Origin: Poecilobothrus nobilitatus
Taxonomy: Eukaryota; Arthropoda; Insecta; Diptera; Dolichopodidae
NCBI GenBank assembly: GCA_947095535.1
Contig: OX352772.1
Coordinates: 54,393,445 to 54,457,444, forward strand
Length of the DNA: 64,000 nt
Direction: 5' to 3'
The position numbers were made by a program, and so were the translations under genes. Position 1 is the first letter of the stretch. The number at the start of each line of letters is the position of its first letter. Below are positions 1 through 11,240 of this stretch, piece after piece. The notes under the pieces are model-generated. The model was not told the origin of the DNA. It saw only the letters and a list, made by a program, of their open reading frames with translations, and searched no databases.

Positions 1-1187
1 CGCAAAATTTCAGATACCTAGATTGAACAGACACTGGGTTATTTCTATTTAAAGAAAAAAGTTGTATGGCAGCTACCCGAACCCGGGGACAGAAAATGCT
101 GGAGTTAAATAGCGAAACTAATAATTTTACAAAAGTGACGTAAAAAAATTTTCAGCCTCCTAGCTTCTCTATTTTTTGAGTTATCGTGCGGACGGACACT
201 GAGTTCTTTTCATTTAAAAAGAGATTTTGTATGGCAGCTACCCGAACCCGTCGCACCAGCACAACCAAATTTTGTAGAAGTTGTTGCCATAAAACTTGAT
301 CATCATTTGCAAAATTTCAGACGCCTAGCTTTATTAGGTTCCAAGAGGTGCAAGAAGTCTGAACCGGCTGCTCTAGACCAAACAAATTTTACAAAAGTTG
401 TTCGCATATAACTCGACACTTCTTTGCTAAATTTCAGATTCCTAGCTTCAATAAACACTGAGTTATTCTCATTTAACCGGATAAGTTGTATGGCAGCTAC
501 CCGAACCCGCCGCACCACCACAACCAAATTTTACAAAAGTTGTTGCCATAAAACTTGATCATCATTTGCAAAATTTCAGACGCCTAGCTTCATTAGGTTC
601 CAAGAGGTGCAAGAAGTCTGAACCGGCTGCTCTAGACCAACCAAATTTTACAAAAGTTGTTGGCATGTAACTCGACACCTCTTTACTAAATTTCAGATTC
701 CTAGCTTCAATAAACACTGAGTTATTCTCATTTAAACGGAGAAGTTGTATGGCAGCTACCCGAACCCGCTGCACCAGCACAACCAAATTTTACAGAAGTT
801 GTTGCCATAAAACTTGATCATCATTTGCAAAATTTCAGAAACCTAGCTTGAATAGATACTGAGTTATTTCTATATAAAGATAGAAGTTGTATGGCAGCTA
901 CTCGAACCCGCCGACCGAAAATGTTGGATTTAAATAGCAAAACTAACAATTTTGCAAAAGTGACGTAAAAAAAATTTCAGCCCCCTAGCTCCTTTATTTT
1001 TTGAGTTATCGTGCGGACGGACGGACGGACGGACGGACGGACGGACGTACATGGCTTAATCGACTCAGAATTCGATTCTGAGCCGATCCATACCTTTGAC
1101 ACTATATCTAGCTCGACTCCTTTAAGGTGTCACAAACGTAATGGCAAATTTATTATACCCTTGAACATAGTTCATACGGGTATAAAC
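1..1187 (+). repeat. Tandem-modular end of a dispersed transposable element
   Basis: Made of alternating modules. Module A (CAGAT-CCTAGCTT... to GGCAGCTACCCGAACCCG) ends near 85, 254, 511, 770 and 911. Module B (TTAAATAGC-AAACTAA... to ATCGTGCGGACGG) lies at about 90-198 and 910-1020. A 259 bp unit is repeated about 2.3 times between about 255 and 838, which explains the two near-identical minus-strand open frames there. It then runs into a GGAC tandem, an 8 bp stem (CTCAGAAT/ATTCTGAG, 1064-1082) and a terminal TATACCC...GGGTATA palindrome (1154-1184). From memory this architecture resembles the non-coding ends of fly transposable elements; the class is not determined and no transposase or reverse transcriptase is present. 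Confidence 0.75.
1014..1047 (+). repeat. GGAC tetranucleotide microsatellite
   Basis: About eight GGAC units in a row, degenerating to GTAC, inside the element end at 1-1187. It is a striking GC-rich run in AT-rich surroundings. Confidence 0.95.
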
Positions 1188-4100
1188 ATATTGAACGCAC
1201 TCATTTTATGATTTTTGTACTATAGTTGTTTTTTCAGTTAAAATTTGAAATACGTGAAAATTTGAAAGATAAAAATCAATATTTTTGTTCACCTTTAATC
1301 ATCTTTAACTTTAACTTTTTATTAATTTTAAAATATAAATAACATAATTTGGTATATTTTTAAATATAGTTAGGTATATATATATATATTAATAAATATA
1401 ATTATGTATATTTTATACATTCAAATATAACTATATACATACAATTTCATTTGAATTAAAATAAAACTGAAACGGTATTATGACCACAATATTTGTGATC
1501 TCAGTACCGGTATTAAAAATTTTTTTTTATACCGATGTGAACATAAAATTAATACCGGTCAAAGTTAATACTTATGTGAACATACCGCCCTTAGTATTTT
1601 AATTCTCCTTTATATTAACCTACAAAATAAAAGGAAATTTTAAAGAAATGTATAAATACATAAGAATTTAACTAATGTATGTTATTTTTACCAACTAAAC
1701 CCGTCTGTATACAAGTTGCAGAAAATATAAGAAATAGTTAATGTCCCAAATTATATAATTCTCAATTTTATATTACACTTAACGGTTGTTACCATAATAT
1801 ATACATTTAAATAACCTTAAATTAAACTAAACAGTTATTAATAATTACCGCAGTTAAATGTAAGCTAATTAATTGAAGTGGTTGATACTGGCTGATTAAA
1901 TTGTCTGCATAGTCTGTACACATTTTCTATGTGAAACATTTACCTACACATTAAAAAGTTTTAAGAATTTCCAAAGGCATTAATTTCTTGATTATTTGAA
2001 TGTTAAATGTCATCTTATTGAAAATGAATTATTGTTTTATAATTAATTATAATAACCATTGTGAAAAGTTCTTTAAGTCGTGACATCAATTTAAAATTTA
2101 ATTAATATAAACAAACGTCCCGACACATAATAATAAAAAATGATTTATAAAATTGATACTTAAATGAATGTGATACTCAATCAATCAATATACCAAGTAA
2201 TATATAATCGATTTTAAAAAATTTAACAATAGTTGTTTTTTTATAAATATACACGTCTTGATTTTTCTTTATTTATTTTTTTTTTTTTTTTTATCGATTT
2301 AATAATAAAATTACATATTATTCTTTTTTATGTTATTTCTTTCAATTTTATTTTTTTCTGGATATGTGATCCTATTTTAACTATTTTAACATCTTTATGT
2401 CATTATTCATTAATCTATATAAAACATTTTATAAAACTATTATTTAATAGTTGATATTTATTGTTTTTTTTTTTTTTTTCTTTTTTACAAAAGACAGTAA
2501 GTAACCAAAACTGTTGATTTCAACTTATAATTTTTATTACGATTATACATACAAAATTTAATTTTTTTTAAGATTTTATTATACAAATTGTATTTAAAAT
2601 TTTATTTTCTTTAAAAACGTTTAAATTCCGTTATTTTTTTATGACACATAAAACTGCTCTAATTCTTATCTTTTATTTTAAATTTTCTTTTATTATTTAT
2701 TTTTTTTTTTTTTTCGTTTTTTTTTTGGATTTTATATTTAAACATCATTTAGTAAATTTTTAATTTTCATTCGAATTTAAAATAATCATTTTCATTAATT
2801 TCATCTATTAAATTATTTTTTTTTATATCAAAATAAAAGTGTCCTAATCAATTAATTCTACTGTAAAACTTAAATTAAAGTTCCATTCTTAAAAAAAATA
2901 AATCATTGATGATATAGAAATGAATAAGGAAATAATTATAATTCTTTTATTTTTTATATGCAAAAAAAAAATAAAAAATAAAATAAATATCCATAGATAA
3001 AGTTAAAACTCTTGAAACTTAATATATTGTTTTAAAACGGTACACTAGTACACATAAGTTGTCCTTTCAACTAACAGAACATTAGAATCTTATAAAAATT
3101 AAAATTATGTGTATAAGAAAAGAGTATTTTCAAATTTATATTTTTATAGTATAACATAAAATTTCAATAAAACTGTTAAGTGACTTGGGGTATGTATGTA
3201 ATGTATATATTTTCAATCCTATACAGAAAAAAAATAATTATTATTGGAATGAATTTCAAAACTAGTATTAATTAAACTATAGCCAAAATATGAGAGCAGT
3301 AAATTTTCTTACCATTTTATGTTATTTGATATCATAACAACCAAAGTAGACCAGTTTAAAAATGTAAAAAAAAGCTGTATGAAATTTCGAAATATAATTT
3401 TTAAAAGCAGATAACTATAACTATGCTTATTATCATCTATCATCCTACCATAAATTAACATCACCTGTATCTTGTTCGTTAACTAACTATCCGCTACTGA
3501 ATGTCGACGATCACATTTTGGTAATCTCCTCTATTTTAAATGTATATATTAGCCACCCAATCGTTTAAAAATCTGTCCAATGTTTGGTATTACTAAGCCA
3601 TTACTTTGTTTTTTCTCCGACGGTTGTTCGTACCCTTATTTTAACTTATGGAGAATTACCTGAATATTTTTTTATCTAGCATAATATGGCCAAAAGTATA
3701 CTTCTTTTCTGCGCTTTATATTTATAAATTAAATCCATATCTCTATTTTCCATAGAACCACACTATACATTATTGATTTTACCATGATTTTACATTTCTA
3801 CCCATGATATTTTATGAACATGCAAAATACATTCATACGCTTGCTTTCAGTTTTTTTTTTTAAAGATTTTAAGACTTAAAACATATAAATTAAATAACTG
3901 CTCTTATTCGACATATAAATTAAAGAGAAAAAGCGATAAGATACTCTTCCGAAAATCAATTTCATTGCCAGTTAACCATAAACCATAAATCATAACCTCT
4001 TGAGTCTTAAAAACTATTTATTTGATTTTTAATACTGATGTCTTACATTATTCATTTGTCAATCTGAAAAAAATTTTTCACAATATAATTTTAATCGTAT

Positions 4101-4595
4101 AGGATTTTATCGTCACTAACGATTCTGTTTTTAAAATACTAATCGGATTTTTAAAATATACTATTTTATTCTAAATCTGTATACTAAACTAACTGTACTT
4201 TTTTTTAATCGTTCCGTTAAAACTATATTTTAGTCCAAACTTTAAAGATTAACTACATGTAAAAAAAAAATACTACAGTAAACTCTATATGCATTTTATA
4301 TTTTATAGTAGTCTTAGTTTTACTTATTAATACATCCAATTTCCGAAGTTGCCTTATTAGAGGTTCTCAAATATTTTGATTTGAAATATGACTTAATTTT
4401 AGGAAATTGATTTTGAACACTGACATGATTATTACTTGGACGCATTTTTCTTCATACTAATTATAATACCTTTATTATATATGAAATTGTGTCTGTGTTG
4501 AAAAAGCTCTAAGATAATTTAATTCTAAAGGTGATGACCTAATGCTAGTATCGTTTTGTAAATAATAGAATACATTAATTTAAATACAACTTGAC
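1188..4595. other. AT-rich non-coding sequence
   Basis: No gene recognised. It contains many T and A runs (for example 2279-2292, 2464-2479, 2700-2714) and no convincing exon. If the gene's 5' part lies upstream of the window this is intron; otherwise it is intergenic. Confidence 0.6.
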
Positions 4596-4660
4596 TAAAT
4601 GCAACGCGCTGCGAGAAGCGCCGCAACGACGATACGCTTGAGTAGAGAAACTCTACCTGA
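4596..4660. other. Unexplained GC-rich patch
   Basis: A short stretch with GCGCTGCGAGAAGCGCCGC and CAACGACGATACG, much richer in GC than anything within kilobases, ending in a perfect 6 bp hairpin GTAGAG-AAA-CTCTAC. No open frame of note. It could be a transposon end or a conserved regulatory element. Confidence 0.4.
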
Positions 4661-7384
4661 AAAGTTTTGAGTTACAAATTTCATACATTTAAGCATTTGT
4701 CACACAGAGTCCTAAAATTTACTCTAATTACTTGATGTTGTAAAAATTGTACCAAATAAAGGCTATCTTATTAACTATTAATAATAGTTAAAAATAATTT
4801 AAAATAATTTGTATGAAAAATTTAACTTGAAAAACAAAACAAAAAAAAAAAAAGATTTTCTTTATGACTTTATGACTTACATTCCTATATTCATATATAT
4901 ATATATATATATACAAAAATAAAATAAAATGATTTTCAATTAATTTTTTTACAATTTATTCACAAAAGTAATTCGTATTTTTTAAAACGCTCTGGGCTTT
5001 TAATTAAATTCGCTTTTTTTTTTTTATTTAAAAAAAAAAAAAAAAGCTTAAACTTAAGCTATAAAAATAATAATATTTTTTTCCAATTCTGACTATTTTT
5101 TTAACTGGAATTTTGTAACAAAAAAAAAAAAAACAAAAAACACTTTTAATTTAAAATTTTAATGATATTCTAACTACTTGTTCAGTACACCTATAATTAT
5201 ATAGGAAATACCTGGGATATAAATTGCAATATACGAATGTTTTTATTGTTTTTTTGTTTTTGTTCCTTTTTTTTTGTATTTATTTTTTGTTTTCTTTATT
5301 TCTCCTATAGATAGCACTGTTGTAATAAGTGACAGCTACTACTATTTCTAATCAATTAAAAACACATTTAATATTTCTTTTTTTTTTTTTACAGTTTTTT
5401 AACAGTCAATTGAAAATAAAAAAATATAAAAAAAAAATTTAATTAACATAAAAAAAAATTAATTACAATTGAGTTACAACAATTAAATTAAATTTTTTTT
5501 TTTATTTTTTTTTTTCTTTTTTGCTATAAAAGAAAGGGACAATTAGATCCCTTAGATTGTGATTAACTATGCGCAATAAATTACAAATAAAAAAAAAAAA
5601 AAAAAATTATGATCATTTTATGACCACAGTTTATTATTTATAAAATCGACACTTTATTGCTATTTTGTTTGAAATGACTACCAACCAAACTTATTAACTT
5701 AAAAAAAAAAAGAAAAGGAATAGCAGTTATTTAATTGCAATAAAAATCAAAATATATAATTTTAGTTATACATACTATAATTGTATTTTTAAGATTTTCA
5801 TTTAATAAATAGTAAAGGGAATATAGAATATCTTTTTTTTTTTTTATTTTTTTAATTCTTTGAATGTAATAAAATATGTTTTTATAGGATACTATTACTA
5901 AAAATACCAGAAGTCATCATTTGTTCATCCTGTGATTAAAAAAAAACTGTATAAAATTTAATATCTACTTTGTTTTGTTTTTGTTGTTTTATTTTTTTTC
6001 CTTTTATAATAATGATTTTTTTGGATATATATACAATATTTTAGACATTAAAGGATTTTTATGAAAAACAAAATTATATGGTATTATTATCATTTTATAT
6101 ATGTACATATTTTGAAATTACATTAAAATTTGCTATTTAAAACTTTCAATTATTTTCTGCCAAAATTTCATGTATCAAAACGAATTCAAGAACATTCGAG
6201 ACACACGCATTCATATTATTTACAGAATTTATCTAAAGTATAAAACTAAATCAGTCACTGGCTCCTATTTCGAATGTAATAACATACTATATTAATAAAA
6301 TTTTATTTATATTATAATTCTAAAATGGAATATATAATATGATTTATATTATATGAAATAAAATTTATTTATTTATGTATGTTTTTGTTTACGATTTAAA
6401 AAAAAAGCTAATTTTCATTTTTACCGTTTTCTTTTTTAATTTACATGAAAATTTTTCAAGATTTTAGTTGTCAATTTGAAAAAAATCACAAATAGTAAAG
6501 TGTAACCTGTAAATGTCAAAATCGAATTGGTTTGTGTCCCCAATATATTTTACTATGATTTTATAAATATCTAATTACATAATAGAAAACATGACATCAC
6601 TATAGATTTAAATACAGAACTAAAGATAGTGTCTGCCACTAAATAATCTTCTTTGAATTTGTTGATTATGTGAATATCAGAACAATTAAAAAATTGTTTT
6701 CGAAGGGAGGATCTATTTTTAATGATTTCCGAGATAACGGTATTCAAAGATTTCGTATATATGTTTTTAATAAAGAAAATCATATTGTTTTCTATGTATA
6801 TCGTGTATAACGTATAGAAAATTCGAAAACACTAACCATAAGTTTGGTCAATATTATTATTTAACAGTATATAACTATCATTTGGAATTTGTTTAAATGA
6901 ATCCTCAAAAACTTTATATTATAAGAGACAATAGTTAACTGCTCATTATAGAATTCACTTCTTGTATTAAAATGAAAATCACTTCTTATTAAAATAAAAT
7001 AAAAATAAAAATAATAATTGAATTTTATATAATATTTTATCAATAAGCAAATTAAAGCAGAAAGTGTTGTTTGTTAATTAGGCATTCCTACACGGTGTAA
7101 CTGATTGTAACTAAATTTTTATAGCAATGTTCATCTAAACCCAGAAGGTGATATGCCTTACTTTTCTTTTCGATTTGTTAACCTATTTCGTCATCTGAGT
7201 CCATTAAACCATTTTCGTTATTCTATTTACACGTTTCTTTTGAGCTCAATAGAAATTTAGTTCCTTACTAAAGGAATTCACTGGATGGATTAACATCGAT
7301 ATGGTTACGATCCTTTAACTCGCTGACCTGTCAAAAAAAATTCTATTCGAATTGTGTCCAGTTTTTTATGGTACCTTAATGGCT

Positions 7385-7399
7385 TGACCTTAATGACCT
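7385..7399 (-). promoter_or_regulatory. Candidate direct-repeat nuclear-receptor site (DR3)
   Basis: On the + strand TGACCT-TAA-TGACCT, that is AGGTCA twice with a 3-base spacer on the minus strand, with AA before each half site. AGGTCA direct repeats bind nuclear receptors in insects, including ecdysone-pathway factors. Found by motif only, so chance occurrence is possible. Confidence 0.3.
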
Positions 7400-8930
7400 T
7401 AAAGGACAAGTTCAACAATTTCTTGAAAAGTTACTTTAAACCCGGTTACGCTACGGTATTTTAATGAATTTTTCGTCTTTTTATAATCTTGTATTTTATA
7501 TAAAATTAATTTTATAAAATGAAGCTACCACATGTTTCTTCCTGGTATCTTAAATAGTTTTAACCTACCTGGGGTCAGTATTTTAATTTTTCGGTATCAG
7601 TATTTAAATTTTGGGATCACTATTTTTATGAGAGTATGGTAAAATGATTATATGTTGAACTATTGAAGATCCGGATCCGGTCATATTAATTAATAAAAAC
7701 TGAAATCTTAAGCTTTCATTAAAAATAAATAATTTATCTTTAAAACTAAATTCACTTTTAACAAAAACTAAATATAAATATTACAAAATTATATCTACGT
7801 ATATATACGTAATCAATTTTATTATAATTTTTTTCTTCACTTTTATATTTTGTATAAATTTATTAGTTTTAAAAGTATCTGTTGTCATTAAATAGTATTG
7901 TATGACAATCAAAAATTCTCTTATTATATCATGCATTTATGGAAAAAAAAAAAAATTATCTATAAATTAATTTTCTTTTATGTGTTTTTTTTTTCTGTTT
8001 TTTATTATAAAATAAGATGCTATACAAAAGATAAATAAAACAAAAAAGAAAACAAAAGTACTGTTTAAAAAGTACGAGATTTGTTTAAATAAATTTTTTT
8101 TTTAAATATTTGTCTTTAGGCAATAGGTACTTTTTTCATTTGTTTTTATTTTTATCAGCGAGGCGGCTTATACCATTATTATAAACGCCTCTATATGTAT
8201 TAGTGTACTTCTCAAATGCTTATGTATAGAATATTACAGAGATGCTTGTGTGTATATATATATATACACATAAATTGTATATTATACCCCTCTATAAGTT
8301 AAAATTCAAGTTGTTACCACATGTATTCAATGCAATTCTGAACCATATCTGTTGCACACTTTCACAATCATAATGTTGTACAATGTGGCGATCGAATCTT
8401 TAATCTATTTTATTTATTTATTTAAAAATATGTTTATCTGTTAGTTTTTTCACAATTCTCTTCTATATTGTGGTCGAAAATGCAACCAAAATTAGGAAAG
8501 AAAATTGCCTACTGTAAAGAAAATATTTCGCCCCTTTCTATTATACTCTAGAAAACGACCGTTACACATTTATTTGTTATTCTCTTCTTTCCATTTGAAG
8601 ACAATATTATAGCTAAAAAATGGTTTTCCGTAATTTGAAGTTTTCTGAGTTTTCCTTACATTGAATAATAAATAGTCTAATCATTTAAAAATTTAAATAA
8701 AAATTTTTTTTAAAATCACTTTGAAATCAGCTTTAATGCAATCTTAGACCGTTGCAATCTTATAACACAACCGTCGTATAGCAATCAAAATAAGAAAAAA
8801 AAAAAAATAATAAAAAATAATAAAAATAAAAATTTATTATAATAACTATTAAAAATGAGGGAGCGCGGTTAAATTAAACGGGCATATTTTTTTTTTTTTA
8901 AACGCAAGTCGTGTTAACTATGACCTTGAG

Positions 8931-8939
8931 TAAAATCTT
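8931..8939 (-). promoter_or_regulatory. Candidate FTZ-F1 monomer site
   Basis: TGACCTTGA on the + strand is a perfect TCAAGGTCA on the minus strand, the extended half site bound by FTZ-F1/SF-1 receptors. Evidence is by motif only. Confidence 0.25.
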
Positions 8940-9421
8940 GTAACCACTTTTTTTTTTTTTTGTTTGCTAATTTAATTGTTTTTTATTATTCTTACGTTTA
9001 AGAGTTAAACAGTTACATATAGATGAAATCAATAATGAAAATTATATAGAAAAAAAAAAACAAAAAAGTTAATTATCACCAATAGTTTATATTTTTTCCT
9101 TATATAAGATAATTTGCAACCAGTATTTGTTAAATAGATTCATCGTATTAATTGTTGAATATATAGATACTTAGGCAGGTCAAATGCGTGAGAATGCGCT
9201 CAATTGAATAAACAAATTTAATATTATATTTTTTTACTTTTGTAATATATTTTGTTATATACCTACTGTAAATAATATGTTACTGAAGTGTTAAAGGAAA
9301 GGTATTATGATAAATAATATTAGTGTATGATTTAAAAAAAAACATCTATATTGAATTGAACGAACGGACGAACAAAAATCACTTAAATTTAAATCACTAT
9401 AGCTATTTATTCAGGAGTTTT

Positions 9422-9583
9422 GTTTTTTTTTTTTGTTGAGGGTATTCCCCTGCCACATAAATATGACAAGGAAATTACACCGCCTTTCTGTTTCAGGAAA
9501 TTATTCGGGGATTCGAATCCACACTTCCTCTGTGTTCATAACATATTTCATACGCTCTTGCCCACTAACCCACCGAGGACCTC
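9422..9583 (-). repeat. SINE copy 1, tRNA-derived, with internal deletion
   Basis: Read on the minus strand: GAGGTCCTCGGTGGGTTAGTGGGCAAGAGCG head with box A-like sequence, ATTCGAATCC box B, then a body ending GGCAGGGGAATACC and an A-rich tail (the T run at 9422-9434). The segment between box B and the CTGAAACAG block is deleted compared with the copy at 28606. Confidence 0.8.
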
Positions 9584-10183
9584 ATTTTTTTGGAGAAGAT
9601 TTGTAAAAAATTTAAAGTTTTAATTTCTTCCAGAAAGTCCCTACGTTCACAAGTATTTTTATCTATTGAGAGCAATTTTCTTCTCTCAAAGCACAAGAAT
9701 GTGGTTGTTTGAAAATTCAATTTAGTTCTTTATGTAAACAACCATTTCTTACACATTAGTTAAAAAGTTAAAGCTACCTACTCAATAGAGTTAAAAGTTA
9801 AAATTACCTAAATAATAATATTATTTTACATCTATCCCATAAGGGAATTTACATATTTCTTTAATCTTAAGACCTATAAGCGATTTCCTAAAAACTACCC
9901 AATTTTCCGACTCTCTTCTTCACTTTCGTCTCTCTCTTCAACAAAATGTTAATAAAATTCAAACAGTAAATAATGCTTCCTAACTGTTAATGAAAGTTAA
10001 CGAAAGGAAAAAATATGAAGTGTATTTTAATTTTCTTTCCTCAATTTGGGAGAACATGTGTTGAAACCCTCAATTTTAATTTTCTTTCATCAATTTTGGA
10101 AAACATGTGTGAAATCGATGAAAAAAAAAATATCAATTGTTGCTTTGCGATGAAATAATACAGAAAATCCATTTAAATGTAGG
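9584..10183. other. AT-rich sequence, nothing recognised
   Basis: No exon seen. There is a short imperfect direct repeat near 10031-10110 (TTTTAATTTTCTTTC.TCAATTT..G followed by GA/AAACATGTGT, twice). Confidence 0.5.
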
Positions 10184-10300
10184 GGTGAATGCACAACTGA
10201 GCTTGAAATCAAATCTTATATTTTGAAATAAAAACCTTGAGCTCAGATGTAGATGCTATTTGAAAAAGTTGAGTTTTAAGTTCAAGCTAACACATGCGAC
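10184..10300. repeat. Hairpin repeat family, diverged copy
   Basis: Left arm GAATGCAC...TGAGCTTGAAATCAAAT and right arm TTGAAAAAGTTGAGTTTTAAGTTCAAGCT...CATGCGACC are imperfect inverted copies. It matches the better-preserved element at 16880-16996. Confidence 0.5.
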
Positions 10301-11048
10301 CCATAATCTTATCACACTTTTTTATATGTATATCTTATAAAAGTAATATATAACTAATTATCAATTATGAGTTCAATATTGTCTACAAACTCGGTCTACT
10401 GTTGCAGTAATTACAATGAAATTAAATGTAAAATTCATTCAATAGATTTATTTTTATTATCTAAAATCTTAAATGTTAATATTTTTTTTTTGTTTTTTTT
10501 TTTTCTTTTCTCATTTAAAAAAAAATTACTCAGAAATGATAAATATTTGCATTGAATTATTCTACTTAATCACGAAAATTTCTATTACATTCATTACCAT
10601 ATTAATTAAAATGAAGACAAGATTAATTCTAAGATTAGATTCATGCAAAATTTAATATCGTAAGTTGTTTTTTTTTTGACTTAAAAAAGTAATCAGGAAA
10701 TTTAATGTTCATTGGATTTAATTTAGAGGACATCTCTATCGATACTCATATGTAATTACAATATTTTAAACTTAGTGTATATTTTATACATAGTATATTT
10801 TTACATATATAAGAAAAAAAAAATTAAATCAAATTCAATTTGAAATTTCAAATAAAATTAATAAAATATGAAAAAGCCTATTAAAATAAATTAGTATGCC
10901 TATTTTAATAATCAAAATATATAGGATTTAAAAATAAATAAATTTGTTTCAATTATTGTGTTATTTACAATTTGATTTTTGCATTTTACGCAGATTAAAG
11001 ATATTTTAGTAAATAATTGCTTTTTTTTTTATTGTTGCTTAATTACAG
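10301..11048 (+). other. Intron sequence upstream of the BTB exon
   Basis: AT-rich and T-tract-rich with no exon recognised. It ends in the acceptor at 11048. The exon carrying the BTB start should be spliced to it. Confidence 0.6.
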
Positions 11049-11240
11049 GTGGTCCTCTCGGCCTGTTCCTCATATTTCCAGAGCCTTTTTCTGGACCACC
11101 CCGAAAAACATCCAATTGTGATATTAAAAGACGTCCGTCTTTCTGAGCTGCAAACATTAGTAGAATTCATGTATAAAGGCGAAGTAAACGTGCAATATTG
11201 TCAGCTCTCTGCTCTGTTGAAAACAGCGGAGTCGTTGAAG
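11049..11240 (+). CDS. Coding exon: C-terminal half of the BTB domain
   Basis: This exon has 64 codons. The acceptor is TTAATTACAG ending at 11048 after a T-rich tract, and the donor is AAG/GTAATT at 11240/11241; both boundaries are phase 0. The exon opens at [10 protein letters not shown], which in insect BTB proteins follows the residues HK, so the preceding exon should end with an AHK-type motif. It contains [24 protein letters not shown] and LLKTAESLK, the classic second half of the insect BTB fold. The GTG at 11049 is an internal Val, not a start. GC content is visibly higher than in the flanks, as expected for conserved coding sequence. Confidence 0.95.

Larger units (their letters stand above)
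4661..9421. other. AT-rich non-coding sequence with candidate nuclear-receptor sites
   Basis: No gene recognised. Contains an (AT)n microsatellite at 4893-4913, many homopolymer runs, a GAGGCG/CGCCTC hairpin (8160-8165 with 8186-8191) and the two nuclear-receptor-like motifs listed separately. Confidence 0.55.

Noticed and set aside
303..786. Two nearly identical 74-residue minus-strand open frames, as if tandem genes
   Set aside because: They are consecutive copies of a 259 bp non-coding tandem unit within a transposable-element end; no domain and no independent support.
255..838. CRISPR-like direct repeats
   Set aside because: Repeat unit is 259 bp, contiguous and without spacers, in a eukaryotic transposable-element context.
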